From: Ruminococcus sp. CAG:563
GTDB taxonomy: Bacteria; Bacillota; Clostridia; Oscillospirales; Acutalibacteraceae
DNA: 11,180 nucleotides
Reading direction: 5' to 3'
NCBI GenBank assembly: GCA_000434915.1
Contig: FR882076.1
Span: 1-11,180 of the forward strand
The translations under genes and the position numbers were made by a program. Of this stretch, positions 1-7,165 are shown piece by piece (positions within the stretch are counted from its first letter, which is position 1; each line of letters begins with the position of its first letter). The notes under the pieces are model-generated. The model was not told where the DNA came from. It ran no database searches and was given only the letters and a program-made list of their open reading frames with translations.

Positions 1-13
1 GGCGGTTTTGATT

Positions 14-1470
14 TCACGTTAATTCGATTTTTATTTCTTCTTCTTTGCCGCCGGGGAAATACTCGGGAGCAATATTATTCTTATCGCAGATTATGAACAG
101 CAGCGTTGCCACCATTCCATACGGAATCGGACAAAACTCGCCGGGATTGACGAGCGACATCATGAAAAGACCTGCATAAGAAACAAACAATGTCAGATTA
201 AACACCGTTATCTTTTCCCAAATGACTTTCATTCTGTTATAGAGCTGGAAAGCGAATGCCGCAACTCCCACAAGACCAAAGCTGCCGATAACCTGGAACG
301 GCGAGGAATGATACCAGCATATTGCAAACTTTGCCGGATTATGAACGTCGGCATTACCGTTATAGCCGAGACCTCGGCCAAACAAAACGTTTGATTTGAA
401 ATCCTCCAATGCACGGCGAATAAGCCCTTCCCGGATATCATCTCCGCCGGCAAGACGGGTCAAAACAGGCTCAAAGAAACGCATCAGCGGCATTATGAAC
501 ACCGAAAAGGCTACCGTAACAAGCGTTGCAATCGTAATCAGGGTTTTCTTTCGATTCTTTTTGTCGCAATAAACAAGAACAATCAGGCACAAAGCACATT
601 CGACCGTTCCGCCGAGAGCGCCGCCTCGGGAGCCGGTAAAAAGGATTGCCAAATATTGAAGTCCGCCGACAAAAAAGAACGGGTATTTGTGAATTGAAAG
701 ATAAAATGCAAACGGCATTGACAGCATCAACAGCGTTGAAGCATTATTTCTCCACTGGAAATACAGCGGGCTGAGCTTTGCCATAAAATTCGTCCAGTAA
801 ATCAAATAGTGATGTCCTATCATGAAAACAACAAAAAGTCCCGTAAGCATCATTATAAAAGAAAAACGAAGACGCAAAACATACTTGTCACTTGCATGAT
901 AATATGTGTTCATCAGCATATATAAAAGAAACATTCCGATACCGAGGCCGAAGGTGTAGAAAAGTGCCGTGCCGCTGAAATATTCACGGGCGGTGATTTT
1001 TCCCAATCCGCCGAGCGTTACGGCTATTGCAACCCGCCGAGCTTTACGGCTATTGCAACCGCCGCCGCACCCGGCCATGTTTTTCCCATATCAAGCTTTT
1101 TGCGATAAACAACAAAATGAAAAATCAGAACCGCAGCGATAACGGGAGCAAGCGGAAGCAGCCTAATATAAATATCAAAAGAATTATAGCATTTTATAGA
1201 TAGACACGAAACCAAGAGAAACGGCATCAGCGTTCCGATAAGGTCATCGCAAATGACAAGAATAAAACAAAGAATTGCACCGAGGACAATATTGCCGTAA
1301 ACAAGCGGCATGATATTGCCCTTTCCTTTCCAGATAACAAATACTGCGGCGATAACGCACTGTATAGCCATAAAAGTTTTGGAGCACAAAAAAGCTCGAA
1401 GCTTTTCGATACCCTTATTCTGCTCCATTTTTTCACTGAGTCTTGTTTTCGTAAGCATCCCTCTTTCCAT
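14..1470 (-). pseudogene. O-antigen ligase/polymerase-like membrane protein, frameshifted by a 26-bp tandem duplication
   Basis: Two overlapping frames (1024-1470, 148 aa; 14-1078, 354 aa) together make one polytopic membrane protein. Removing one 26-bp copy at 1008-1060 restores a single frame of about 476 codons, normal for the Wzy_C/WaaL family. Seen in the sequence: around a dozen hydrophobic segments, a SRGG motif after a membrane segment (FTGSRGGALGG), and a GRGLGYNG stretch followed by a histidine and a WYHSSPFQVIGSFGLVG segment, the usual layout of the large periplasmic loop and next helix of O-antigen ligase/polymerase proteins. Such proteins join or polymerise lipid-linked sugar chains at the outer face of the membrane; in a Gram-positive this would mean capsule, exopolysaccharide or wall glycan. 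The start may be ATG at 1458, preceded by GGAAAGAGGG, rather than ATG at 1470, which has no ribosome binding site. The distal frame has its own ATG at 1078 with a weak GGGA upstream, so a split pair of polypeptides cannot be excluded. An assembly or sequencing error is the main alternative. Confidence 0.8.
1008..1060. repeat. 26-bp tandem duplication with one mismatch
   Basis: Two adjacent copies offset by exactly 26 bases (1008-1033 and 1034-1059, sharing the next base too) differ only at 1017 (G) versus 1043 (T). Twenty-six is not a multiple of three, so the insertion shifts the frame of the membrane gene: the upstream frame ends in residues VAIAVKLGGLQ then a stop, and the correct downstream frame carries VAIAVTLGGLG. 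The same residues on both sides show that one copy is extra. The single mismatch means the event is either not brand new or is an assembly artefact joining two variants. Confidence 0.9.
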
Positions 1471-1489
1471 ATAAGACTATGGACATTTT

Positions 1490-1517
1490 ATCATACATTG
1501 TATAATAAATCAATCAA
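1490..1517 (-). promoter_or_regulatory. Putative sigma-A promoter for the polysaccharide gene
   Basis: On the minus strand TTGATT (1512-1517) is followed by a 16-base spacer and TATGAT (1490-1495). The -35 overlaps the stop codon of the FAD gene. Transcription would start near 1483, leaving a leader of about 25 bases to the ATG at 1458, which supports that start. The surrounding sequence is AT-rich, so a chance match is possible; read-through from the upstream gene is also likely because no terminator separates them. Confidence 0.4.
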
Positions 1518-3115
1518 AATTCATCATTGAGAACCGCATGCGCACAGCGGATTCCGTCAACGGCGGCAGAAACTATACCTCCGGCATAGCCTGCACCCTC
1601 TCCGCAGGGATAAAGTCCACGCACCTTGAGCGACTGATAATACTCATCACGGACTATACGCACAGGAGATGACGACCTTGTCTCGGGTGCAGTTAAAACG
1701 GCGTCCGGACGGTCAAAGCCCTTGAGCTGAGTTCCCCACTTGACAATGGCCGCCGCCATAGCTTCGGTCACCTTTTGCGGAAGCACCCGGCGGATATCGC
1801 CGAGCTTAACCCCGGTTGCACATGATGGATTCACACTGCCGAGCTGCGTTGATTTGACATTCTGAAGAAAATCGCCGACCAGCTGAGCCGGAGCGGTGTA
1901 ATCCTCACCGCCGGCAACAAAAGCCTTTTCCTCAATCTCCTGCTGAAGCTTGAAGCCTGCCAACGGATGCTCACTGCCGAAATCCTCAGGCTCAACACCG
2001 ACAAGAATTGCCGAGTTTGAATTCTCACCGTCACGGGCGTAATTGCTCATTCCGTTGACAACGACTGCTCCGCTGTCACTCGTTGCGGGAACAACCGTGC
2101 CGCCCGGGCACATACAAAAGGTGTATGCTCCCCTGTGGTGAAGCGAATGATTGGCAAGCTTGTAATCCGCCGCTCCGAGAGCCGGATGACCTGCAAATTC
2201 ACCGTACTGCGAGCGGTCGATCATTTCTCTCGGGTGCTCAATTCTTGCGCCGACCGAAAACGGCTTTTGCATGATATCGATACCCTTGCGATAAAGCATT
2301 TCAACCGTGTCCTTTGCGGAATGACCTACGGCGAGAATAACGCTGTCGGTTTCAAGGTCAATTTTTTCTCCCTTTTCGTTTTCATAAGAAATTCCGTGAA
2401 CAACGCCGTTTGCGATTATAACATCGGTCAACTTGCAGGAGAAAAACACATCGCCGCCGAGATTTTTTATCTCCTCACGCATATTTTTGACAACCCGAAC
2501 CAGCTTATCCGTTCCGATATGCGGACGCCACGACCAAAGAATATCTTCCGGTGCGCCAAACTCAACAAAATCGAGAAATACTTTTCGGCAAAGCTTATCC
2601 TTGATTCCCGTTGTCAATTTGCCGTCAGAGAAAGTGCCTGCGCCACCCTCGCCAAACTGAACGTTCGATGTTTCGTCAAGCTTTTTTGACGTCCAAAATC
2701 TGTTGACATCGGCCGTTCTTGCGTCGATATCCCGTCCTCTTTCAAGCACAATCGGGCGGAGTCCCGCTCTTGCAAGAGTCAGTGCCGCCCACATTCCGCC
2801 CGGGCCGAAGCCGACAACAATCGGCCTAAGCTCGCTTATGCGTCTGTTTTCGGGCATAACATATGTAAACGGCTCAACAACAGCCGCTTTCTTGTTTCTG
2901 CTTTTAGCAAGAATTTCTTTTTCGTCACCCTCAACGGTTACATCAACACTGTAAACGAAAAAGAGATTCTCTTTTTTTCTTGAATCAAGGGATTTCCTGA
3001 CAATTTCAAGAGAAAGTATTTTTCTCTTCGGCATACGCAGAGCCTTCGCCGCACCTGCCAGAATGTCGTCATATGTACCCTCCAACGGAGTTTTGATTTC
3101 ATTAACTCTTATCAT
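1514..3115 (-). CDS. FAD-dependent dehydrogenase of the COG2509 type
   Basis: A 533-residue soluble flavoprotein. Residues 1-95 form a small N-terminal domain characteristic of this group. A Rossmann dinucleotide-binding motif follows at 99-127 (VVGFGPGGMWAA, ending in the acidic residue of VLERG), then the group signature NVQFGEGGAGTFSDGKL at 151-167. The C-terminal FAD-contacting motif GLYPCGEGAGYAGGI lies near residue 500. The length and all motifs fit the uncharacterised NAD(P)/FAD-dependent oxidoreductases widespread in Clostridia and cyanobacteria; the substrate is unknown and I do not assign one. The ATG start at 3115 has AGGA seven bases upstream. The gene begins 12 bases after the membrane-protein gene, so the two are probably co-transcribed. 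No frameshift or missing motif is seen. Family call is secure; biological role is not. Confidence 0.9.
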   Translation of the reverse strand: MIRVNEIKTPLEGTYDDILAGAAKALRMPKRKILSLEIVRKSLDSRKKENLFFVYSVDVTVEGDEKEILAKSRNKKAAVVEPFTYVMPENRRISELRPIVVGFGPGGMWAALTLARAGLRPIVLERGRDIDARTADVNRFWTSKKLDETSNVQFGEGGAGTFSDGKLTTGIKDKLCRKVFLDFVEFGAPEDILWSWRPHIGTDKLVRVVKNMREEIKNLGGDVFFSCKLTDVIIANGVVHGISYENEKGEKIDLETDSVILAVGHSAKDTVEMLYRKGIDIMQKPFSVGARIEHPREMIDRSQYGEFAGHPALGAADYKLANHSLHHRGAYTFCMCPGGTVVPATSDSGAVVVNGMSNYARDGENSNSAILVGVEPEDFGSEHPLAGFKLQQEIEEKAFVAGGEDYTAPAQLVGDFLQNVKSTQLGSVNPSCATGVKLGDIRRVLPQKVTEAMAAAIVKWGTQLKGFDRPDAVLTAPETRSSSPVRIVRDEYYQSLKVRGLYPCGEGAGYAGGIVSAAVDGIRCAHAVLNDEF

Positions 3116-3127
3116 AAATTTATCCTG

Positions 3128-3946
3128 TTAAAAATTTTTAGTATATTTTAAAATTCGCATTTCATGGTTCTGCGAATTATACATTACTTGGTAAATAGTA
3201 TGCTTGCCCGATTCGGGAAGCGTGTTGTATGTTTTAGTCTCGCAATCGTAAAAAATAAAATAGTTGTATCCGGAGATGTCAACGAGCGAATATTTCAGCG
3301 ACTTAATTTCACCGGAAATTTCATTGAGCCAGAGAGGGGATTTTTTAATATAATTCTCAAAATCCCTCGTCTGCTCCGACTTATAAATAACATCGGTGCA
3401 CGAATACAGTTTTTCACTTTTTATCAACGATTTCAGTGAAGCAAAAATATTTTTGTTTTCGTTTTTCATTCCGACGCTGTCAACGGTTGTTGCACTGCCT
3501 TCGGACGGGAAATCAATTCCGATTATCCTTCCGGCTTCGGTGACATATCCAAAATCCGAAGAGAATCCATCTTTACCGAGCGATACCTGTGAAGAATCAA
3601 TCGGCGAGAAAATATTTATTATATGTAAAGCACAAAAAGCAATACAAATAAGCTTCATTATTCGCTCGCTGCCGATTCGACCCATACAATAATAGATAAA
3701 GAATATCGAGCCGAGCGGAACGAGCAAAAAAATAAGCGAAATCCAAATTGGAGTCGTGCCGTGAATGCTGTACCAGCTTTGCATAAACGAACGGCAGAAA
3801 AACAACGACGCAATATTGATGACAACGAGCATGACCCTCATCAAAACAGGGGAACGATATTCGCCCTCAAGCTGCGGGTCAAATTCAGGCGGACGCTCAT
3901 GAAGCTCATCATCGTGAATGTGTTCATCTGTTTGATTTTGTGACAT
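3128..3946 (-). CDS. Unrecognised three-helix membrane protein with a large C-terminal domain
   Basis: I do not recognise a family. I choose the ATG at 3946 (272 aa), which has GGTGA just upstream. The in-frame ATG at 3970 has no ribosome binding site and lies inside a palindromic element. The N-terminal 30 or so residues are strongly acidic and contain four histidines (TDEHIHDDELHERPPEFDP). Three hydrophobic segments follow, at about residues 34-54, 66-88 and 95-114 in this numbering. The last ~155 residues form a mixed polar domain without sequence repeats. If the basic residues between helices 2 and 3 (GRIGSERIMK) are cytoplasmic, the N-terminus is inside and the C-terminal domain outside the membrane. 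There is no signal peptide cleavage site or lipobox. It is closely followed by the FAD protein gene, but no functional link can be read from that. Real gene status rests on length, codon pattern and tight packing. Confidence 0.75.
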   Translation of the reverse strand: MSQNQTDEHIHDDELHERPPEFDPQLEGEYRSPVLMRVMLVVINIASLFFCRSFMQSWYSIHGTTPIWISLIFLLVPLGSIFFIYYCMGRIGSERIMKLICIAFCALHIINIFSPIDSSQVSLGKDGFSSDFGYVTEAGRIIGIDFPSEGSATTVDSVGMKNENKNIFASLKSLIKSEKLYSCTDVIYKSEQTRDFENYIKKSPLWLNEISGEIKSLKYSLVDISGYNYFIFYDCETKTYNTLPESGKHTIYQVMYNSQNHEMRILKYTKNF

Positions 3947-3967
3947 AGCTTCACCGTCCCTTTTCAG

Positions 3968-4047
3968 CATGATGAGAGCATCATACCCTACAATTCAGGA
4001 TTGTATTAAAACCTGCTGTAGGGTGTGATACCCACTATAGCATCATG
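3968..4047. repeat. 80-bp nested palindromic intergenic element
   Basis: The outer arms CATGATG (3968-3974) and CATCATG (4041-4047) are perfect inverted repeats. An inner pair of 13 bases, ATCATACCCTACA (3980-3992) and TGTAGGGTGTGAT (4017-4029), pairs with one wobble. The left half can also fold alone as ATGATG-AGAG-CATCAT (3969-3984). The centre is AT-rich. It is not followed by a T-run on either strand, so it is not a standard terminator. It resembles a small REP- or MITE-like element with TGTAGGG at both inner arms. It sits between the aminopeptidase and membrane-protein genes and contributes the spurious ATG at 3970. Function unknown. Confidence 0.65.
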
Positions 4048-4076
4048 TTTTATTATACTGTTTAATTAAAAGAACT

Positions 4077-5483
4077 TTATGCTTTAAAGAAAGCCGTAAA
4101 AGCTTTGTTAGCCATATAAACGTCAAGCTTTGCAATAAGCTCAAACGGAGCATGCATTGAGAGGACGGGAACTCCGACGTCAATAACATCAACATCAAGG
4201 TTTGCAATATATTTTGCAACCGTTCCGCCGCCGCCTGCATCAACTGCACCAAGCTCGCCGAGCTGCCAGTTTACATTTGCATTGTTGAAAATTCTTGTAA
4301 CTTCGCCTACAAACTCTGCGCTTGCGTCTGACGTGCCGCCCTTACCTCTTGCGCCCGTGTATTTTGTGACGACGATTCCTCTGTTGAGATAAGAAGCGTT
4401 CTTTGCCTCAAACGGGGTTGGGAAGGTCGGGTCAAATGCCGCATTAACATCGGCAGAAAGACACTTCGACTTTGAAAGAACATCCCAAACCATAAGTCCT
4501 TCGGCTCTTGCAAGGTCGGCAATAAAATACTTCATATATGATGAATTAAGACCCGTATTTCCGTCCGAGCCGGTTTCTTCCTTGTCGGTGAGAACAGCAA
4601 TAGCGGTGTAATCGGGAGTTTCGTCAAGGTCGAGAATTGCTCTCAACTCGGGATAAGCGCAAACACGGTCATCATGACCGTAACCGCCGACAAGACTGCG
4701 GTCGAATCCGATATCCGTGACCTTTGCCGCCGGAACCATTTCCAGCTCGGCCGTGAGAAAATCCTCCTCAACCATTCCGTACTTCTCGTTAAGAAGCTTA
4801 AGGATATTGAGCTTAACAAGCTCGCTGCCCTTGTCCGCCTTAAACGGAAGAGAACCGACAATAACGTTCAGCTCCTCGCCCTTGATTCCGTCGTCAAGAT
4901 TTCTCTTGTCCTGCTCCTTTGAAAGGTGAGGGAGAAGGTCGGAAATAACGAACTGAGGTTCGCCCTCTTTTTCGCCGAGGCTGACTTCAACCTCAGTGCC
5001 GTCACGCAGAACAACAACTCCGTGAAGCGACATCGGAATCGTCGTCCACTGATATTTCTTGATTCCGCCGTAGTAATGCGTCTTGAAAAGAGCCACCTCA
5101 TTTGCTTCGTAAAGCGGATTCGGTTTGAGGTCAAGACGTGGAGAATCGATATGAGCTGCTGCGATTCTTACGCCCTCGCCGACACTCTTTTTGCCGATAA
5201 CGGCAAGGATAACCGCCTTTTTACGGTTGAGATAATAAACCTTGTCTCCGGGTGCATACTTCTTGAATTTATCAAAGGGTACAAAGCCTTTTTTCTCTGC
5301 CTCGGCAACAACAAACTTGGCAACCTCTCGCTCCGTCTTGTTATCATTGAGGAATTTTTTGTAATCCTCGGCGAAATCCATCGCCTTTTGAAGCTCTGCT
5401 TCATCTACAAAATTTGCGCTGTGCTTCTTGTTCATAAACAATTTTTCGCACAAAACATCAACTTCTGTCTTTTCTTCTGCCAT
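4077..5483 (-). CDS. M18 family zinc aminopeptidase
   Basis: A 468-residue cytosolic metallopeptidase of family M18 (aminopeptidase I/aspartyl aminopeptidase group), expected to remove N-terminal residues from peptides using two metal ions. Visible ligands and catalytic motifs fit the family: H111 in AAAHIDSPRLDLKP, D271 in GYGHDDRVCAY, the glutamate pair E302/E303 in TDKEETGSDG, D345 in SADVNAAFDP and H444 in VLSMHAPFEL. The length is normal, no ligand is missing, and there is no signal peptide. Translation should be strong: AAGGAGG lies eight bases before the ATG. The gene follows the Sua5-CoaE fusion after 91 bases that hold a stem-loop but no clear promoter, so it probably relies on the upstream operon promoter. 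Peptide preference (acidic or neutral residues) cannot be read from the sequence, so I give no gene symbol. Confidence 0.95.
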   Translation of the reverse strand: MAEEKTEVDVLCEKLFMNKKHSANFVDEAELQKAMDFAEDYKKFLNDNKTEREVAKFVVAEAEKKGFVPFDKFKKYAPGDKVYYLNRKKAVILAVIGKKSVGEGVRIAAAHIDSPRLDLKPNPLYEANEVALFKTHYYGGIKKYQWTTIPMSLHGVVVLRDGTEVEVSLGEKEGEPQFVISDLLPHLSKEQDKRNLDDGIKGEELNVIVGSLPFKADKGSELVKLNILKLLNEKYGMVEEDFLTAELEMVPAAKVTDIGFDRSLVGGYGHDDRVCAYPELRAILDLDETPDYTAIAVLTDKEETGSDGNTGLNSSYMKYFIADLARAEGLMVWDVLSKSKCLSADVNAAFDPTFPTPFEAKNASYLNRGIVVTKYTGARGKGGTSDASAEFVGEVTRIFNNANVNWQLGELGAVDAGGGGTVAKYIANLDVDVIDVGVPVLSMHAPFELIAKLDVYMANKAFTAFFKA

Positions 5484-5534
5484 TGTGATTTCCTCCTTAA
5501 AAATTCGACCGATTTACGGTAAACTTATTCTTTT

Positions 5535-5569
5535 TCGCCTTGCCCGAACCGACAGTTTGCGCAGGGCGA
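5535..5569. other. Stem-loop in the spacer before the aminopeptidase gene
   Basis: TCGCCTTGC (5535-5543) pairs with GCAGGGCGA (5561-5569). In minus-strand RNA one pair is a C-A mismatch; in plus-strand RNA it becomes a U-G wobble, so all nine positions pair. Minus-strand RNA continues into an A-rich stretch, not a T-run, so it is not a terminator for the fusion gene. Plus-strand RNA runs into TTGTTTTATAA, which could stop antisense transcription. It could also be an RNA processing site. Weak evidence for any role. Confidence 0.35.
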
Positions 5570-5574
5570 TTGTT

Positions 5575-7161
5575 TTATAATTCATTCAGCTGATCGGACA
5601 GGCATTCGTTTCCGTTGTTGCGAACAACAATATCCGCTCTTTCTATATAATATTGCTCATTTTTCTGTGCATTTATTCTGAGCATAGCCGTCTCGCGATC
5701 TATGCCGTCACGCTTCATTATTCGCTCGGCACGAATCTCTTTGTCAGCTGTTACAACAATTATTTTCGTGCAATACTTCGGCAGGTCGCAATCAAAAATT
5801 GCCGCCGCATCAATAATAACGCCCCTATGCTCTGATGTGAAATTATTTTTTATCGTTTCAAGTGTAAGCTTGGTTATCGCAGGATGAGTGATTTTGTTAA
5901 GCCGCTGGCGTTTATGCTCATTTGCAAATGCCCGTTTGGCAAGCTCGCTGCGAACAAGCTTTCCGCCGAAATCAAGAATTTCTTTTCCGAACTCTAAGAC
6001 AAGTGCGTTAAGCACTTCCGGAATTTCGACAGCCTTTCTTGCAAGAATATCACCGTCAACTATCAGATAGCCTTTCCTTTTCAGCTCATTACCAACGGTG
6101 GTTTTGCCTGCACCGCTCTGACCCGTCAAGCCGTAAATAACCGGCGGTTCAATAATCTTAAACGCCGCCGCACGCAAAAGGCGATTGTAAACCCCAAGTC
6201 CTACGCCCTCGGCGGACGGAGCACGAACAAAAACCCGCTTAATTCCCATATCGTCAAACTTGCGCAAATCATTAAAAAGACTGTGCGCCTGTTCAAGCGA
6301 ATTATCCTTTCTTCCGAAAGAAAGACAGGGAACGGGAAGCTCTTTCTCCTCGCCGTCAAAGCATAGTGCCGCATCGCCTTCACGCAGATCGCAGTCGATC
6401 TGGTACTTAAAGCTCGGCAGACTTCCGTTTACTATATATACTTCGGCTTTCGGCGAATAATGTTTATATTTCATTCCGGGCGAAGCCGGACGTTCGCCTT
6501 CCTTGAGCTGTGAGAGAACCGCAGGGTCGATGTCAACATGACCCAGCACCTCTTCAAGCTGCTCATGGGTTATTCCGCCGGGTCTGAGAAGTCTCGGCGG
6601 ATCGGTTGCAAGCGTCACAACAGTTGATTCAATGCCCACATCGCATGGGCCGCCGTCAACGATTGCTTCGATTTTTCCGTTCATATCGTCCATGACGTGT
6701 CTTGCCGTCGTCGGGCTCGGAAGTCCCGAGGAGTTTGCGGACGGTGCGGCAAGCGGACGTCCCGTCTTTTCAATTATCGCTCTTGCAACAGGATGAGACG
6801 GCATACGAACAGCAACCGTCGGCAGTCCTGCACTGACCTCGTCGGGGATTATATCGGATTTCGGCAAAATTATTGTCATCGGACCCGGCCAGTAGCGGTC
6901 GGCAAGTTCCTTTGCCTTGTGCGGCACGCCCTTGACAAGTCTGTATATTTCCTCAAAGCGGCAGATATGTACTATCAGCGGATTGTCCATCGGTCTGCCC
7001 TTTGCCTTAAATATTTTCGCAACCGCATCGGAATTCAGTGCGTCCGCCGCAAGTCCGTATACCGTCTCAGTCGGAATTGCGACAAGTCCGCCGTTTTTTA
7101 GAATCTTAGCGGCCTTTTCAATATCCTTCTGTGAGCCGCCGTCAAAAATTTCAGTTTCCAT
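5575..7161 (-). CDS. Fused threonylcarbamoyl-AMP synthase (Sua5/TsaC type) and dephospho-CoA kinase (CoaE)
   Basis: One uninterrupted 528-residue frame with two complete enzymes. Residues 1-200 are the YrdC/Sua5 domain: TETVYGLAAD (31-40), KGRPMDNPLIVHI (54-66) and SANSSG (141-146). It is expected to make threonylcarbamoyl-AMP from threonine, bicarbonate and ATP for the t6A modification of tRNA. Linker SPGMKYKHYSP (227-237) and the Sua5 C-terminal domain ending in YNRLLRAAA (325-333) show the long Sua5 form. Residues 341-528 are dephospho-CoA kinase, the last step of CoA synthesis: P-loop GLTGQSGAGKTT (344-355), the DGD at 369-371 matching the catalytic DxD, a lid arginine in MKRDG (482-486), and AQKNEQYYIERAD..RNNG near the end. 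Its usual PLLFE segment reads DAAAIFD. The ATG lies four bases after the prfA stop with only a weak GAG upstream, suggesting translational coupling. The fusion is unusual; both halves look active. Confidence 0.92.
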   Translation of the reverse strand: METEIFDGGSQKDIEKAAKILKNGGLVAIPTETVYGLAADALNSDAVAKIFKAKGRPMDNPLIVHICRFEEIYRLVKGVPHKAKELADRYWPGPMTIILPKSDIIPDEVSAGLPTVAVRMPSHPVARAIIEKTGRPLAAPSANSSGLPSPTTARHVMDDMNGKIEAIVDGGPCDVGIESTVVTLATDPPRLLRPGGITHEQLEEVLGHVDIDPAVLSQLKEGERPASPGMKYKHYSPKAEVYIVNGSLPSFKYQIDCDLREGDAALCFDGEEKELPVPCLSFGRKDNSLEQAHSLFNDLRKFDDMGIKRVFVRAPSAEGVGLGVYNRLLRAAAFKIIEPPVIYGLTGQSGAGKTTVGNELKRKGYLIVDGDILARKAVEIPEVLNALVLEFGKEILDFGGKLVRSELAKRAFANEHKRQRLNKITHPAITKLTLETIKNNFTSEHRGVIIDAAAIFDCDLPKYCTKIIVVTADKEIRAERIMKRDGIDRETAMLRINAQKNEQYYIERADIVVRNNGNECLSDQLNEL

Positions 7162-7165
7162 GTTT

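Noticed and set aside
2135..2689. 184-codon open frame on the plus strand inside the FAD dehydrogenase gene
   Set aside because: It lies entirely antisense to a conserved flavoprotein with intact motifs, has no ribosome binding site or recognisable domain, and its composition follows from the codon pattern of the true gene.
3947..3970. Upstream ATG extending the membrane protein by eight residues
   Set aside because: No ribosome binding site, and the codon falls inside the outer arm of the palindromic element; the ATG at 3946 has GGTGA upstream.
4048..4076. TATAAT on the minus strand ahead of the membrane-protein gene as a promoter
   Set aside because: No -35 hexamer resembling TTGACA lies 16-18 bases upstream and there is no TG extension; the region is simply AT-rich.
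4926..5522. 198-codon open frame on the plus strand opposite the aminopeptidase
   Set aside because: Antisense shadow of a complete M18 gene; no family resemblance and no promoter or binding site ahead of it.
5500..5526. Small palindrome TTTACCGTAAA upstream of the aminopeptidase as an operator
   Set aside because: Too short and AT-rich to separate from chance, with no promoter nearby to be controlled and no second copy in the window.
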